Assembly (NCBI GenBank): GCA_900540205.1
Contig: UQER01000052.1
Span: forward strand, 1-6,378
Length of the DNA: 6,378 bases
Source of the DNA: an uncultured Porphyromonadaceae bacterium
GTDB lineage: Bacteria; Bacteroidota; Bacteroidia; Bacteroidales; Muribaculaceae
Direction of reading: 5' to 3'
Below, piece by piece: positions 1 to 6,081 of this stretch. The position numbers and the translations under genes were made by a program. A model generated the notes under the pieces. It was given only the letters and a program-made list of their open reading frames with translations, was not told the origin of the DNA and did no database searches. Each line of letters starts with the position of its first letter. Position 1 is the stretch's first letter.

Positions 1-48
1 GCAAGAATCGGCCCTAATTTTAAGTTGACCTCAAAAGTTTAGCGGACA
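1..48. mobile_element. Putative terminus of an IS3-family-like insertion sequence (most of it outside the window)
   Basis: Read on the minus strand from base 48 leftwards, the sequence begins TGTCCGCTAAACTTTTGAGG and continues with GTCAACTT. This resembles the terminal inverted repeats of IS3-family elements, which begin TG and often carry an AACTTTTG-plus-GTCA core. The element would end with CA at 47-48 and lie to the left of the window. It directly abuts an ACR3 gene that has lost its first half, which supports an insertion or rearrangement here. No transposase coding sequence and no second repeat are visible, so family and exact end are inference. The junction is not clean: two in-frame stop codons (50-55) separate the putative end from recognisable ACR3 sequence. 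Position 1 may also be a contig edge, as is common at insertion sequences. Confidence 0.4.
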
Positions 49-55
49 GTAATAA

Positions 56-541
56 ATACTATCAGTCGTATTGTTTGTGGTAATTCCGCTTGTCGCTGGA
101 ATAATCACAAGGATATTAGTAGTCCGCCGCTATGGAATTGATTACTTTAATACTGTATTTGTCAACAAATTCAATAAGTGGACCATTATTGGTTTGTTGC
201 TTACGCTTATAATACTTTTCTCTTTTCAAGGGAAAACGATCCTTTCAAATCCTTTTCATATCGTTTTGATTGCTGTCCCATTGATATTACAGACCTTCTT
301 AATATTCTTCATTACTTATGGATGGGCTAAAGCATGGAAACTCCCACATAATGTTGCCGCTCCGGCAGGAATGATAGGAGCAAGTAATTTCTTTGAACTG
401 TCGGTTGCCGTAGCCATCTCTCTATTCGGAGTACAGTCAGGCGCAGCGCTTGCTACAGTTGTGGGAGTATTGGTAGAAGTGCCGGTGATGCTCACATTGG
501 TTAAGATTGCAAACAACACAAGAAAATATTTTAAAAACTGA
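56..541 (+). pseudogene. ACR3-family arsenite efflux transporter, 5'-truncated (C-terminal half only)
   Basis: ACR3 (Bile acid:Na+ symporter superfamily) is an inner-membrane carrier that expels arsenite, normally about 340-360 residues with ten membrane segments. Only about 160 residues remain. The homologous frame begins around 56-62 (ILSVVLFVVIPLVAG, the family's SVxxFxxIP segment) and is preceded by TAA TAA at 50-55. The fragment keeps roughly the last four to five membrane helices. These include the NFFELSVAVAISLFG helix, whose Glu (at 395-397) belongs to the conserved transport motif, and the closing VxVLVEVPVMLTLVKIA helix. The N-terminal half with the conserved TM4 cysteine is absent, so arsenite transport is not expected. 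The only available upstream start would be TTG at 71, which would give 156 residues starting inside a membrane helix. The stop lies 4 nt before the permease start, so the two were probably cotranscribed. Whether the missing part lies beyond an insertion sequence is inference. Confidence 0.85.
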
Positions 542-545
542 TGAT

Positions 546-1454
546 ATGAATACATTACTCGATACCCTTTGGTATTTCTGCTATATCACGGTTGAGCTTG
601 TCGTATTGTTCATCGTGATAACGGCGATTGTCGAGATTATCCTGATGTATATTCCTCAGGAGAAGATCAGCAAGAAAATTGAAAAGGCCGGATTCTTCGG
701 AAATGTTATAGCCGCAGGATTCGGAGCACTCACGCCTTTCTGTGCATGTTCTACTCTCCCCATGACTGTAGGTTTCCTCAATGCCGGCGTACCTTTCGGA
801 GCCACGATGTCATTCCTTATTGCATCTCCGTTGCTTAACCCGATTATTATAGCAATGTTGGGAGCATTGGTAGGCATCAAAGCTATGCTCATATATGTGG
901 CGATTGCCTTCCTCTGCGCTGTGTTCTTCGGCTGGGGATTGCAAAAAGTAGATGCTCAGAAATATGTCAAAAACGTAAGGTTGAAAAAGCAATCCTGCTG
1001 TTCGGCGGGTGAAAAGCCCATTGAGGCCAAGAGGCTCCCGTGGAGTCAGAAAATAGCTATAGCACTTCGTGCCGGATGGGACACGCTACGCCCGATTTTC
1101 TGGTATCTTATAATCGGTGTTGCATTAGGAGCTGTGATATACGGATATATGCCAAGCGACTGGGTGTTGAAAATCGCCGGACCGGACAATCCATTCGCTG
1201 TACCTGTCGCAGCCATCATCGGAGTGCCACTTTATATCCGTGCAGAGACCGCAATACCTATCGGCGTAGCATTAATGGGCAAAGGCATGAGTGTCGGGGC
1301 TGTGATAGCGCTTGTTATCGGTGGCGCAGGCATGGCAATTCCGGAAATGTCGATGCTTGCAAGTATCTTCAAAAAGAAACTTGTCGCCATGATTGTCGCT
1401 GTAATATTCCTGACGGCTGTAATCTCAGGGTATCTGTTTAATATTCTCCTGTAA
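546..1454 (+). CDS. DUF318/ArsP_1-type permease (UPF0718 family), probable metalloid or metal exporter
   Basis: A 302-residue integral membrane protein of the PF03773 permease family. Characterised relatives include ArsP, which exports trivalent organoarsenicals, and SO_0444-type Cu/Zn exporters. Visible features: an N-terminal helix (about 10-35), the hallmark PFCACSTLP motif at 64-72 with Cys66 and Cys68, then LIASPLLNPIIIAMLG (91-106). A basic cytoplasmic linker carries a vicinal cysteine pair (Cys151-Cys152), and the second half has GVPLYIRAETAIPIG (226-240) and GGAGMAIPEMSML (259-271). The paired cysteines suit soft-metal or As(III) ligands; the substrate cannot be told from sequence. 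ATG 546 is chosen because it is 4 nt after the ACR3 stop and gives the normal N-terminus; a TTG at 507 would add 13 non-conserved residues inside the upstream gene. The ACR3 neighbour favours an arsenic role. The reading frame is intact, but its native promoter is missing from the window. Confidence 0.9.
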   Translation: MNTLLDTLWYFCYITVELVVLFIVITAIVEIILMYIPQEKISKKIEKAGFFGNVIAAGFGALTPFCACSTLPMTVGFLNAGVPFGATMSFLIASPLLNPIIIAMLGALVGIKAMLIYVAIAFLCAVFFGWGLQKVDAQKYVKNVRLKKQSCCSAGEKPIEAKRLPWSQKIAIALRAGWDTLRPIFWYLIIGVALGAVIYGYMPSDWVLKIAGPDNPFAVPVAAIIGVPLYIRAETAIPIGVALMGKGMSVGAVIALVIGGAGMAIPEMSMLASIFKKKLVAMIVAVIFLTAVISGYLFNILL

Positions 1455-1508
1455 TCCTATATAATTAACTGAATATTTTCAGTAGTATTCATACGACTCC
1501 AAACTTCC

Positions 1509-1838
1509 TTATCGCCGTCCTTTGAACTTCGTTTTTTGGAATTTGTTCTTGTCGTTATCGTTCCAAGGCAAATCGGAAGAGGAACCGCCTGCGCCGGTGC
1601 CGATATGCGGTGCGCGATTCCTCCAGCCACTTACAAGCTCCGCTCCTGATGACAGGCGGTATCGTTCGGGATATGCCAAGCGGTGCAGCTCCTTAGCCCG
1701 GTTTTGTTTGGCTTTGTAACGCGCCTCCCATTCAGCAATTCGTTTGGTCGCCGCGTCGATTTCCTTTTGATAAGAGTTGTGCTCACGGTGCGAATCGGCT
1801 TTCAGATCATAGTACATCTTCTGCCACGTATTATCCAT
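1509..1838 (-). CDS. Small basic hypothetical protein, N-terminal charged helix
   Basis: I do not recognise this 109-residue protein. Residues 8-55 are strongly charged and helix-prone (KEIDAATKRIAEWEARYKAK region), suggestive of a coiled coil. Next come a Pro/Tyr/Arg stretch (LAYPERYRLSSG, 54-65), a Gly/Ser-rich low-complexity segment (80-89), and a very basic tail ending KTKFKGRR. No signal peptide or membrane segment is seen, so it is probably cytoplasmic; the basic tail would suit nucleic-acid or ribosome binding, but that is speculation. The ATG at 1838 has an AGGA sequence 5 nt upstream on its own strand, which supports this strand and start. The plus-strand frames through the same stretch look like shadows. 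It converges with the permease gene (54 nt between the stops) and is divergent from lrgA. No consensus promoter was found for it in 1839-1960. Confidence 0.6.
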   Translation of the reverse strand: MDNTWQKMYYDLKADSHREHNSYQKEIDAATKRIAEWEARYKAKQNRAKELHRLAYPERYRLSSGAELVSGWRNRAPHIGTGAGGSSSDLPWNDNDKNKFQKTKFKGRR

Positions 1839-1908
1839 AAATTTCCTGAGAACGATGGCGTAGGTAGATGCGGAGTCGCAGGAATGGGGATGGGGAGAAG
1901 TGCAAGGA

Positions 1909-1941
1909 TTTGGACAAACTGGATAAAATGACTAATTTTGC
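1909..1941 (+). promoter_or_regulatory. Consensus Bacteroidetes housekeeping promoter for lrgAB
   Basis: TTTG (1909-1912) is followed after exactly 20 bp by TAATTTTG (1933-1940) and a C at 1941. This matches the Bacteroidetes primary-sigma consensus TTTG - about 20 bp - TAnnTTTGC without mismatch in the defined positions. Transcription should start near 1947-1950 and run right into lrgA, giving a leader of about 90 nt. Confidence 0.75.
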
Positions 1942-1952
1942 GGCCGTGATTT

Positions 1953-1988
1953 ATGAAACCTTATAACTGTGCGCCCATGAGATTCTGA
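1953..1988 (+). other. Possible 11-codon leader peptide (MKPYNCAPMRF) in the lrgAB leader
   Basis: ATG at 1953 opens an 11-codon frame that stops with TGA at 1986-1988. It starts only a few bases after the predicted transcription start, so it would be nearly leaderless, with no room for a ribosome binding site. Its last codons cover the whole left arm of the terminator hairpin (1970-1978) and its stop lies in the loop. A translating ribosome would therefore hinder that hairpin. There is no run of one regulatory amino acid, and a frame this short can arise by chance. This is a candidate, not an established gene. Confidence 0.2.
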
Positions 1989-2011
1989 TTCTGATGGGCG
2001 CATTGTTTTTT
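1970..2011 (+). terminator. Intrinsic terminator-like hairpin inside the lrgAB leader (candidate attenuator)
   Basis: TGCGCCCAT (1970-1978) pairs perfectly with ATGGGCGCA (1994-2002) around a 15-nt loop, followed by TTGTTTTTT (2003-2011). This is the form of a Rho-independent terminator on the plus strand. It sits after the consensus promoter and 30 nt before the lrgA start, and no plus-strand gene ends nearby, so its likely role is to attenuate lrgAB. A second, outer pairing TAACTGT (1964-1970) with ACAGTTA (2014-2020) encloses the T-run and could be part of an alternative fold. Confidence 0.6.
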
Positions 2012-2040
2012 GAACAGTTACTTATAATTTGATAGGAGAT

Positions 2041-2403
2041 ATGATAATCCAGTTTGGAATCCTCTTTCTCTTTCTCGCTTTGGGTGAGATAGCAGTATAT
2101 TTTACAGGTGTGCCGGTGCCGTCAAGCATCATAGGCATGATTTTGCTTACTTGTGCGCTGAAGGGCCGCCTGGTCAAATTGTCGCAGGTTGACAAGACTG
2201 CGAATTTCATGGTGCATAACCTTGGATTCTTTTTTGTTCCCGCCGGTATCGGGCTTATGCGTTGCCTCGGAATAGTCAGGGACCAATGGATACCCATTGT
2301 GGGTGCGTCGGTTGTCAGCACCGTTGTGATTCTTTGGGTCACCGGATGGGTGCACCAGTTTGTCAGATCCAGAAAACCGCATTTCAATGGAAATACTCAC
2401 TAA
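2041..2403 (+). CDS. lrgA: LrgA/CidA-family holin-like membrane protein
   Basis: A 120-residue membrane protein of the CidA/LrgA family (PF03788), classically described as holin-like or antiholin-like regulators of murein hydrolase export. In some Firmicutes the homologous pair acts as a pyruvate transporter. About four hydrophobic segments are visible (roughly 3-20, 27-42, 57-78, 85-106). The family motif PVPSSIIGM lies at 25-33 and NLGFFFVPAGIGLM at 60-73, with a basic C-terminal tail. Length fits the family. ATG 2041 is preferred because the protein begins at the usual place before the first helix. An AGGAG lies only 2 nt before it, too close for a normal Shine-Dalgarno, and a TTG at 2029 is a less likely alternative. 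The gene overlaps lrgB by 17 nt, pointing to coupled translation. It is the first gene after the consensus promoter and the leader hairpin. Confidence 0.92.
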   Translation: MIIQFGILFLFLALGEIAVYFTGVPVPSSIIGMILLTCALKGRLVKLSQVDKTANFMVHNLGFFFVPAGIGLMRCLGIVRDQWIPIVGASVVSTVVILWVTGWVHQFVRSRKPHFNGNTH

Positions 2404-3085
2404 TAAATTTTTCCTGATCGCACTCACGTTCATTGCATATATGGGTGCGCAGTATCTGCAGCGTCGCACGGGATTAAAGGTCCTTAACCCCATCCTGGTG
2501 TCTATAGTGGTGATGATTTGCTTTCTCTGTGCTGCCGACATTGACTATGATGTGTACCGTCAGGGTGGCGAGTACATCGACTTCTGGCTCAAGCCGGCCG
2601 TTGTTGCACTCGGGGTGCCGCTCTATAAGCAGCTTGAGACCATTAAAAAGCAGATGGTGCCGCTGTTGCTGGCCGAGTTGGCCGGCTGTGTGGCCGGAAT
2701 AGTCTCGGTGGTGCTTGTGGCTGAACTGCTCGGCGCCTCACATGAGGTGGTGATGTCGCTTGCGCCCAAGGCGGTGACAACTCCTATCGCCATTGAGATT
2801 TCTGCTGCTGTGGGCGGCATACCCCCTCTCACAGCTGCCGTTGTGGTGTGCACCGGCATTTTCGGCGGTATGGCCGGATTCCGCATCGTGCGTCTCGGCC
2901 ATGTGAAAAGCCCCATTGCGGCAGGCCTTTCGATGGGCACTGCCGCACATGCCGTGGGCACTTCGGCCGCAATGGAACAAAGCGACCGCTACGGGGCTTT
3001 CTCTTCGCTCGGACTAACCCTCAACGGGCTCCTCACCGCCCTGATGGCGCCATTCATTCTGCGCCTCATGGGCTACGCTGTCTGA
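2387..3085 (+). CDS. lrgB: LrgB/CidB-family membrane protein
   Basis: A 232-residue polytopic membrane protein of the LrgB family (PF04172), partner of LrgA. Related proteins include CidB, the B. subtilis pyruvate transporter subunit and the fused plastid glycolate/glycerate carrier PLGG1. Diagnostic motifs are all present: LKPAVVALGVPLY (68-80), SLAPKAVTTPIAIEIS (124-139), GGIPPLTA (143-150), CTGIFGG (155-161) and GTAAHAVGTSAAME (184-197). Full family length with no break. ATG 2387 gives the normal N-terminus and lies inside the end of lrgA (17-nt overlap); a TTG at 2360 would add nine residues without family character. The two proteins probably form one membrane complex under the promoter at 1909. 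Whether it affects autolysis or carries a small carboxylate such as pyruvate or glycolate cannot be decided from sequence. Confidence 0.94.
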   Translation: MEILTNKFFLIALTFIAYMGAQYLQRRTGLKVLNPILVSIVVMICFLCAADIDYDVYRQGGEYIDFWLKPAVVALGVPLYKQLETIKKQMVPLLLAELAGCVAGIVSVVLVAELLGASHEVVMSLAPKAVTTPIAIEISAAVGGIPPLTAAVVVCTGIFGGMAGFRIVRLGHVKSPIAAGLSMGTAAHAVGTSAAMEQSDRYGAFSSLGLTLNGLLTALMAPFILRLMGYAV

Positions 3086-3194
3086 GCGGCGTGGCATATG
3101 ACCTTAGGGCCGTTATTTCTGGTTTACAAGTGAATTGAATTTCTCAGCCACGTAGTTGTAAATCTCCGCACCTGACCTCAGCAATCCATACGCA

Positions 3195-3240
3195 TCCGGC
3201 GGAAAGAGATGTGGACATTTAGTCATCTCTTTCCGCCGGA
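3195..3240. repeat. Perfect 17-bp inverted repeat (long hairpin) between convergent genes
   Basis: TCCGGCGGAAAGAGATG (3195-3211) is exactly complementary to 3224-3240, with a 12-nt spacer (3212-3223). It lies in the 232-bp gap between the end of lrgB (+) and the end of the aminotransferase gene (-), where a bidirectional terminator is expected. Neither side has a T-run, so it is not a canonical intrinsic terminator. It may stabilise mRNA 3' ends, assist termination, or be one copy of a dispersed palindromic repeat. Nothing else with clear meaning was seen in 3086-3317. Confidence 0.7.
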
Positions 3241-3317
3241 CAATATTGTTGCCACATGGTGGCTGTGTCTGAAAATTTATCAGTAGTGTTGGTGAAGTGG
3301 GCTCGTTGGATAGGGCG

Positions 3318-4514
3318 TCACTCGCGGCCGTTGTAGGCGTCGAGGGCGTGGCGGAGCACTTCGAGGGCTTTGCCGAGCTCGGTCTTGTTCAGCACGTAGG
3401 CCATGCGCACTTCGTCGTGACCCATGCCGGGGGTGGTGTAGAAGCCGGAGGCGGGGGCCATGAAGATGGTCTGGCCTTCATAGCTGAAGTCGCGCAGGCA
3501 CCATTCGCAGAAGCGGTCGGCATCGTCGACCGGAAGGCGTACCACGGTGTAGAACGCTCCCATCGGAATCGGGGTGTAACAGCCGGGAATCTTGTTGATG
3601 CGGTCGATCAGGAATTTGCGGCGCTCCACATATTCATTGTATGTTTCGAGCATGTATTCCTTGCTGCAGTCGATTGAGGCTTCGGCCACGAGCTGTCCGA
3701 GCAATGGGGGGCTGAGGCGTGCCTGGCAGAATTTCATTACGTTCTTTTTCAGCTCCTTGTGTTTTGTGATGAGGGCGCCGATGCGGATGCCGCATTCGTT
3801 GTAGCGTTTTGACACCGAGTCGATGAGCACCACCTGGTTCTCGATGCCCGGCAGATGGAATGCGGAGATGTAGGGGGCGCCGGTGTAGCAGAATTCGCGG
3901 TACACTTCGTCGGAGAACAGGAAAAGGTCGTGTTTCAGCACAAGGTCGCGTATCTGCAGCATCTCCTTCATTGTGTAGAGATAACCCGTGGGGTTGTTGG
4001 GGTTGCAGATAAGGATGCCCTTGGTGCGTGGTGTGATAAGTTCCTCGAATTTTTCAACCGGAGGGAGTTCGAAGCCGTTCTCGATGCTCGACGGGATAGT
4101 CACGATTTTTGCGCCGGCAGATATGGCGAATGCCATGTAGTTGGCATAGGCCGGTTCGGGCACAATGATTTCGTCGCCCGGATCAAGGCAGGCAAGGAAG
4201 GCGAAGAGCACTGCTTCCGAGCCGCCTGTGGTAACGATGATGTCGTCCACATCTACATCGATGTTAAACCGGTGGTAGTATTCCCTGAGTTTTTCGCGTA
4301 GTGAGCGCAATCCCTCCGACGGGCTGTATTCCAGCACTTTCCGGTCGATATTGCGCAGCACTTCAAGGCCCTCTTCGGGAGTGGGCAGGTCTGGCTGGCC
4401 GATATTGAGCCTGTAGACTTTCAGGCCGCGTGCAACCGCCTCGTTGTAAAGAGGCATAAGGCGGCGGATAGGGGATGCGGGCATTATTTCTCCGCGTTGC
4501 GACACTTGTGGCAT
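3318..4514 (-). CDS. PLP-dependent class I/II aminotransferase, aspartate aminotransferase-like
   Basis: A 398-residue cytoplasmic fold-type I aminotransferase (PF00155) that moves an amino group from an amino acid to a 2-oxo acid; relatives are mostly called aspartate or broad-specificity aminotransferases. Visible landmarks: NIGQPDLPTP (37-46), YSPSEGLRSLREKL (63-76), TTGGSEAV (95-102, PLP phosphate region), NPNNPTG (171-177) and SDEVYREF (201-208; Asp202 contacts the PLP ring nitrogen). SVSKRYNECGIRIGAL (233-248) carries the Schiff-base Lys236, and Arg370 in EVRMAYV is the likely substrate carboxylate arginine. All catalytic residues are intact and the length is normal. ATG 4514 gives the family-like start SQRGEIMPASPIRRL; Met11 is a possible alternative. 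The gene begins 17 nt after the DUF1846 stop, so it is probably the second gene of that operon. Exact substrate specificity is not determined. Confidence 0.93.
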   Translation of the reverse strand: MPQVSQRGEIMPASPIRRLMPLYNEAVARGLKVYRLNIGQPDLPTPEEGLEVLRNIDRKVLEYSPSEGLRSLREKLREYYHRFNIDVDVDDIIVTTGGSEAVLFAFLACLDPGDEIIVPEPAYANYMAFAISAGAKIVTIPSSIENGFELPPVEKFEELITPRTKGILICNPNNPTGYLYTMKEMLQIRDLVLKHDLFLFSDEVYREFCYTGAPYISAFHLPGIENQVVLIDSVSKRYNECGIRIGALITKHKELKKNVMKFCQARLSPPLLGQLVAEASIDCSKEYMLETYNEYVERRKFLIDRINKIPGCYTPIPMGAFYTVVRLPVDDADRFCEWCLRDFSYEGQTIFMAPASGFYTTPGMGHDEVRMAYVLNKTELGKALEVLRHALDAYNGRE

Positions 4515-4531
4515 GGTGGTTGAGTTTTAGA

Positions 4532-6001
4532 TTAATGTACAGGTTTTTTGGTGGGATCGCAAGTGAGACCCACACCGAGTTTCTTGAAGATTTTATGGTC
4601 TACCTCGCCGAGCATAACCGTGGAATGCATCTGGCAGCCCATGAGCAAGGGGAGCTGTTCGAGTGCGCGGCGGCAGTTGTCGTCGTGCGGACTTAGCACC
4701 GACAGGGCCACCAGCACCTCGTCGGTGTGCAGGCGTGGATTGTGCGAGCGCAGGTAGTTTGTTTTGGTATGCTGGATAGGTTCGATTATGTGCTGTGGGA
4801 TGAGCTTTATCGAGTGGTCTATTCCGGCAAGATGCTTAACCGCATTCAGAATCAGGGCTGCGCTCGGACCCAGCAGCTGGCTTGTCTCTGCGGTGATGAG
4901 TGTGCCGTCGGGCAGCTCTATGGCCGAGCTGGGCACCCCGCTGCGTGCGGCGCGTTCGCGTGCGGCTGCTATCGGCTTGCGGTAGCTGAGGTCGATTTTT
5001 GCCTGTTTGAGCAGCAGGGCAATCTTGTTTACCTCGCTGTCGTTTCCCTCTCCTTGTGCCAGACGGTTCAGGGCGGTGAAATAGCGGCGGATTATTTCCT
5101 GGCGCGATGCATCGCAGCATACTTCGTCGTCACTGATGCAGAAGCCCACCATGTTCACACCCATGTCGGTGGGCGATTTGTAGGGGTTTTCGCCGTAAAT
5201 TCCCTCGAAAAGGGCGTTGAGCACCGGGAAAATCTCGATATCGCGGTTATAGTTGATGGCTGTCTTGCCATATGCCTCGAGGTGGAACGGGTCAATCATG
5301 TTCACGTCGTTGAGGTCGGCGGTGGCAGCCTCGTAGGCAATGTTTACGGGATGTTTCAGCGGCAGGCTCCACACCGGGAATGTCTCGAACTTGGCATATC
5401 CGGCTTCCACTCCGCGCTTGTGCTCGTTGTAGAGCTGGCTGAGGCATACAGCCATCTTGCCGCTGCCCGGGCCGGGCGCTGTTACGATGACAAGCGGGCG
5501 CGTGGTTTCTATATAGTCATTGCGGCCGAATCCCTCGTCGCTGTCGATCAGTGCCACGTTCGTGGGGTATCCGTCAATGGTGTAATGGCAGTAGGTCTTG
5601 ATTCCCATCCTGTCGAGTTTCTGCCGGAAAGCGTCGGCGCTGCTTTGTCCGTTGTAATGGGTGACAACCACAGAATTCACCTCGAACCCGCGGGCGATGA
5701 AGGCCTCACGCAGGCGCAGCACATCCATGTCGTAGGTTATGCCAAGGTCGTTGCGCACCTTGTTTTTCTCTATGTCGAGTGCGCTGATCACAATCACGAT
5801 TTCGGCCTTGTCGGCAAGCTGGCTGAGCATCCGGAGTTTGCTGTCCGGCTGGAATCCGGGGAGCACGCGGCTCGCGTGATAGTCGTCGAATAGCTTTCCG
5901 CCAAGCTCCAGGTAGAGCTTGTTGCCGAATTTGGCAATCCGTTCGCGGATATGTTCCGACTGGATTTTAAGATATTTGTCGTTGTCGAACCCTGTTTTCA
6001 T
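4532..6001 (-). CDS. DUF1846 domain-containing protein, function unknown
   Basis: A 489-residue soluble protein that matches the DUF1846 family (PF08903) over its whole length; members are about 500 residues, found in gut anaerobes and Firmicutes, and have no assigned reaction. Recognisable conserved blocks: FDNDKYLKIQSEHIRERI (5-22), LELGGKLFDDYHASRVLPGF (31-50), ISALDIEKNKVRNDLGITYD (72-91), IDGYPTNVALIDSDEGFGRN (142-161) and NDVNMIDPFHLEAYG (231-245). The segment VTAPGPGSGKMA (173-184) resembles a phosphate-binding P-loop, but has Ala where Walker A has the first Gly and Met after the Lys, so nucleotide binding is only suggested. Several late His/Cys residues (for example HTDEV at 425-429) are visible. 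There is no signal peptide or membrane segment. ATG 6001 gives the family-normal N-terminus; no Shine-Dalgarno is seen, which is usual in Bacteroidetes. It is followed by the aminotransferase at 17 nt. Confidence 0.93.
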   Translation of the reverse strand: MKTGFDNDKYLKIQSEHIRERIAKFGNKLYLELGGKLFDDYHASRVLPGFQPDSKLRMLSQLADKAEIVIVISALDIEKNKVRNDLGITYDMDVLRLREAFIARGFEVNSVVVTHYNGQSSADAFRQKLDRMGIKTYCHYTIDGYPTNVALIDSDEGFGRNDYIETTRPLVIVTAPGPGSGKMAVCLSQLYNEHKRGVEAGYAKFETFPVWSLPLKHPVNIAYEAATADLNDVNMIDPFHLEAYGKTAINYNRDIEIFPVLNALFEGIYGENPYKSPTDMGVNMVGFCISDDEVCCDASRQEIIRRYFTALNRLAQGEGNDSEVNKIALLLKQAKIDLSYRKPIAAARERAARSGVPSSAIELPDGTLITAETSQLLGPSAALILNAVKHLAGIDHSIKLIPQHIIEPIQHTKTNYLRSHNPRLHTDEVLVALSVLSPHDDNCRRALEQLPLLMGCQMHSTVMLGEVDHKIFKKLGVGLTCDPTKKPVH

Positions 6002-6073
6002 AAATAAGGAGTCAAATTTTGTTGAAATACGTTGCAGTCAGCAGATGGTTGGCTGCTCTCCCCAATCCTTTCG

Positions 6074-6081
6074 CAAATTTA
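6074..6081 (-). promoter_or_regulatory. Possible -7 element for the DUF1846-aminotransferase operon
   Basis: On the minus strand this reads TAAATTTG followed by C, a full match to the Bacteroidetes -7 box TAnnTTTGC, about 73 bases before the DUF1846 start codon. No TTTG lies at the expected 19-21 bp further upstream (6101-6106 region), so the site is only half a promoter or is used with an activator. Confidence 0.35.

Noticed and set aside
25..55. TTGACC (25-30) and TAATAA (50-55), a possible hybrid promoter from an insertion-sequence end.
   Set aside because: The spacer is 19 bp and the boxes are of the sigma70 type of other phyla; Bacteroidetes RNA polymerase uses TTTG/TAnnTTTG, which is absent here.
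1468..1483. ACTGAA-TATT-TTCAGT hairpin after the permease gene as a terminator.
   Set aside because: Only 6 A/T-rich base pairs and no T-run after it; too weak to call.
1522..1931. Plus-strand reading frames (1522-1719, 1683-1931).
   Set aside because: They overlap the minus-strand gene at 1509-1838, have no recognisable family features and look like shadows.
3297..5893. Long plus-strand frames, including 3297-3677, 3855-4301 and 4727-5893 (388 codons).
   Set aside because: They lie antisense to the well-conserved aminotransferase and DUF1846 genes; GC-rich codon use opens these frames, and the products (Val/Gly/His-rich) show no family features.
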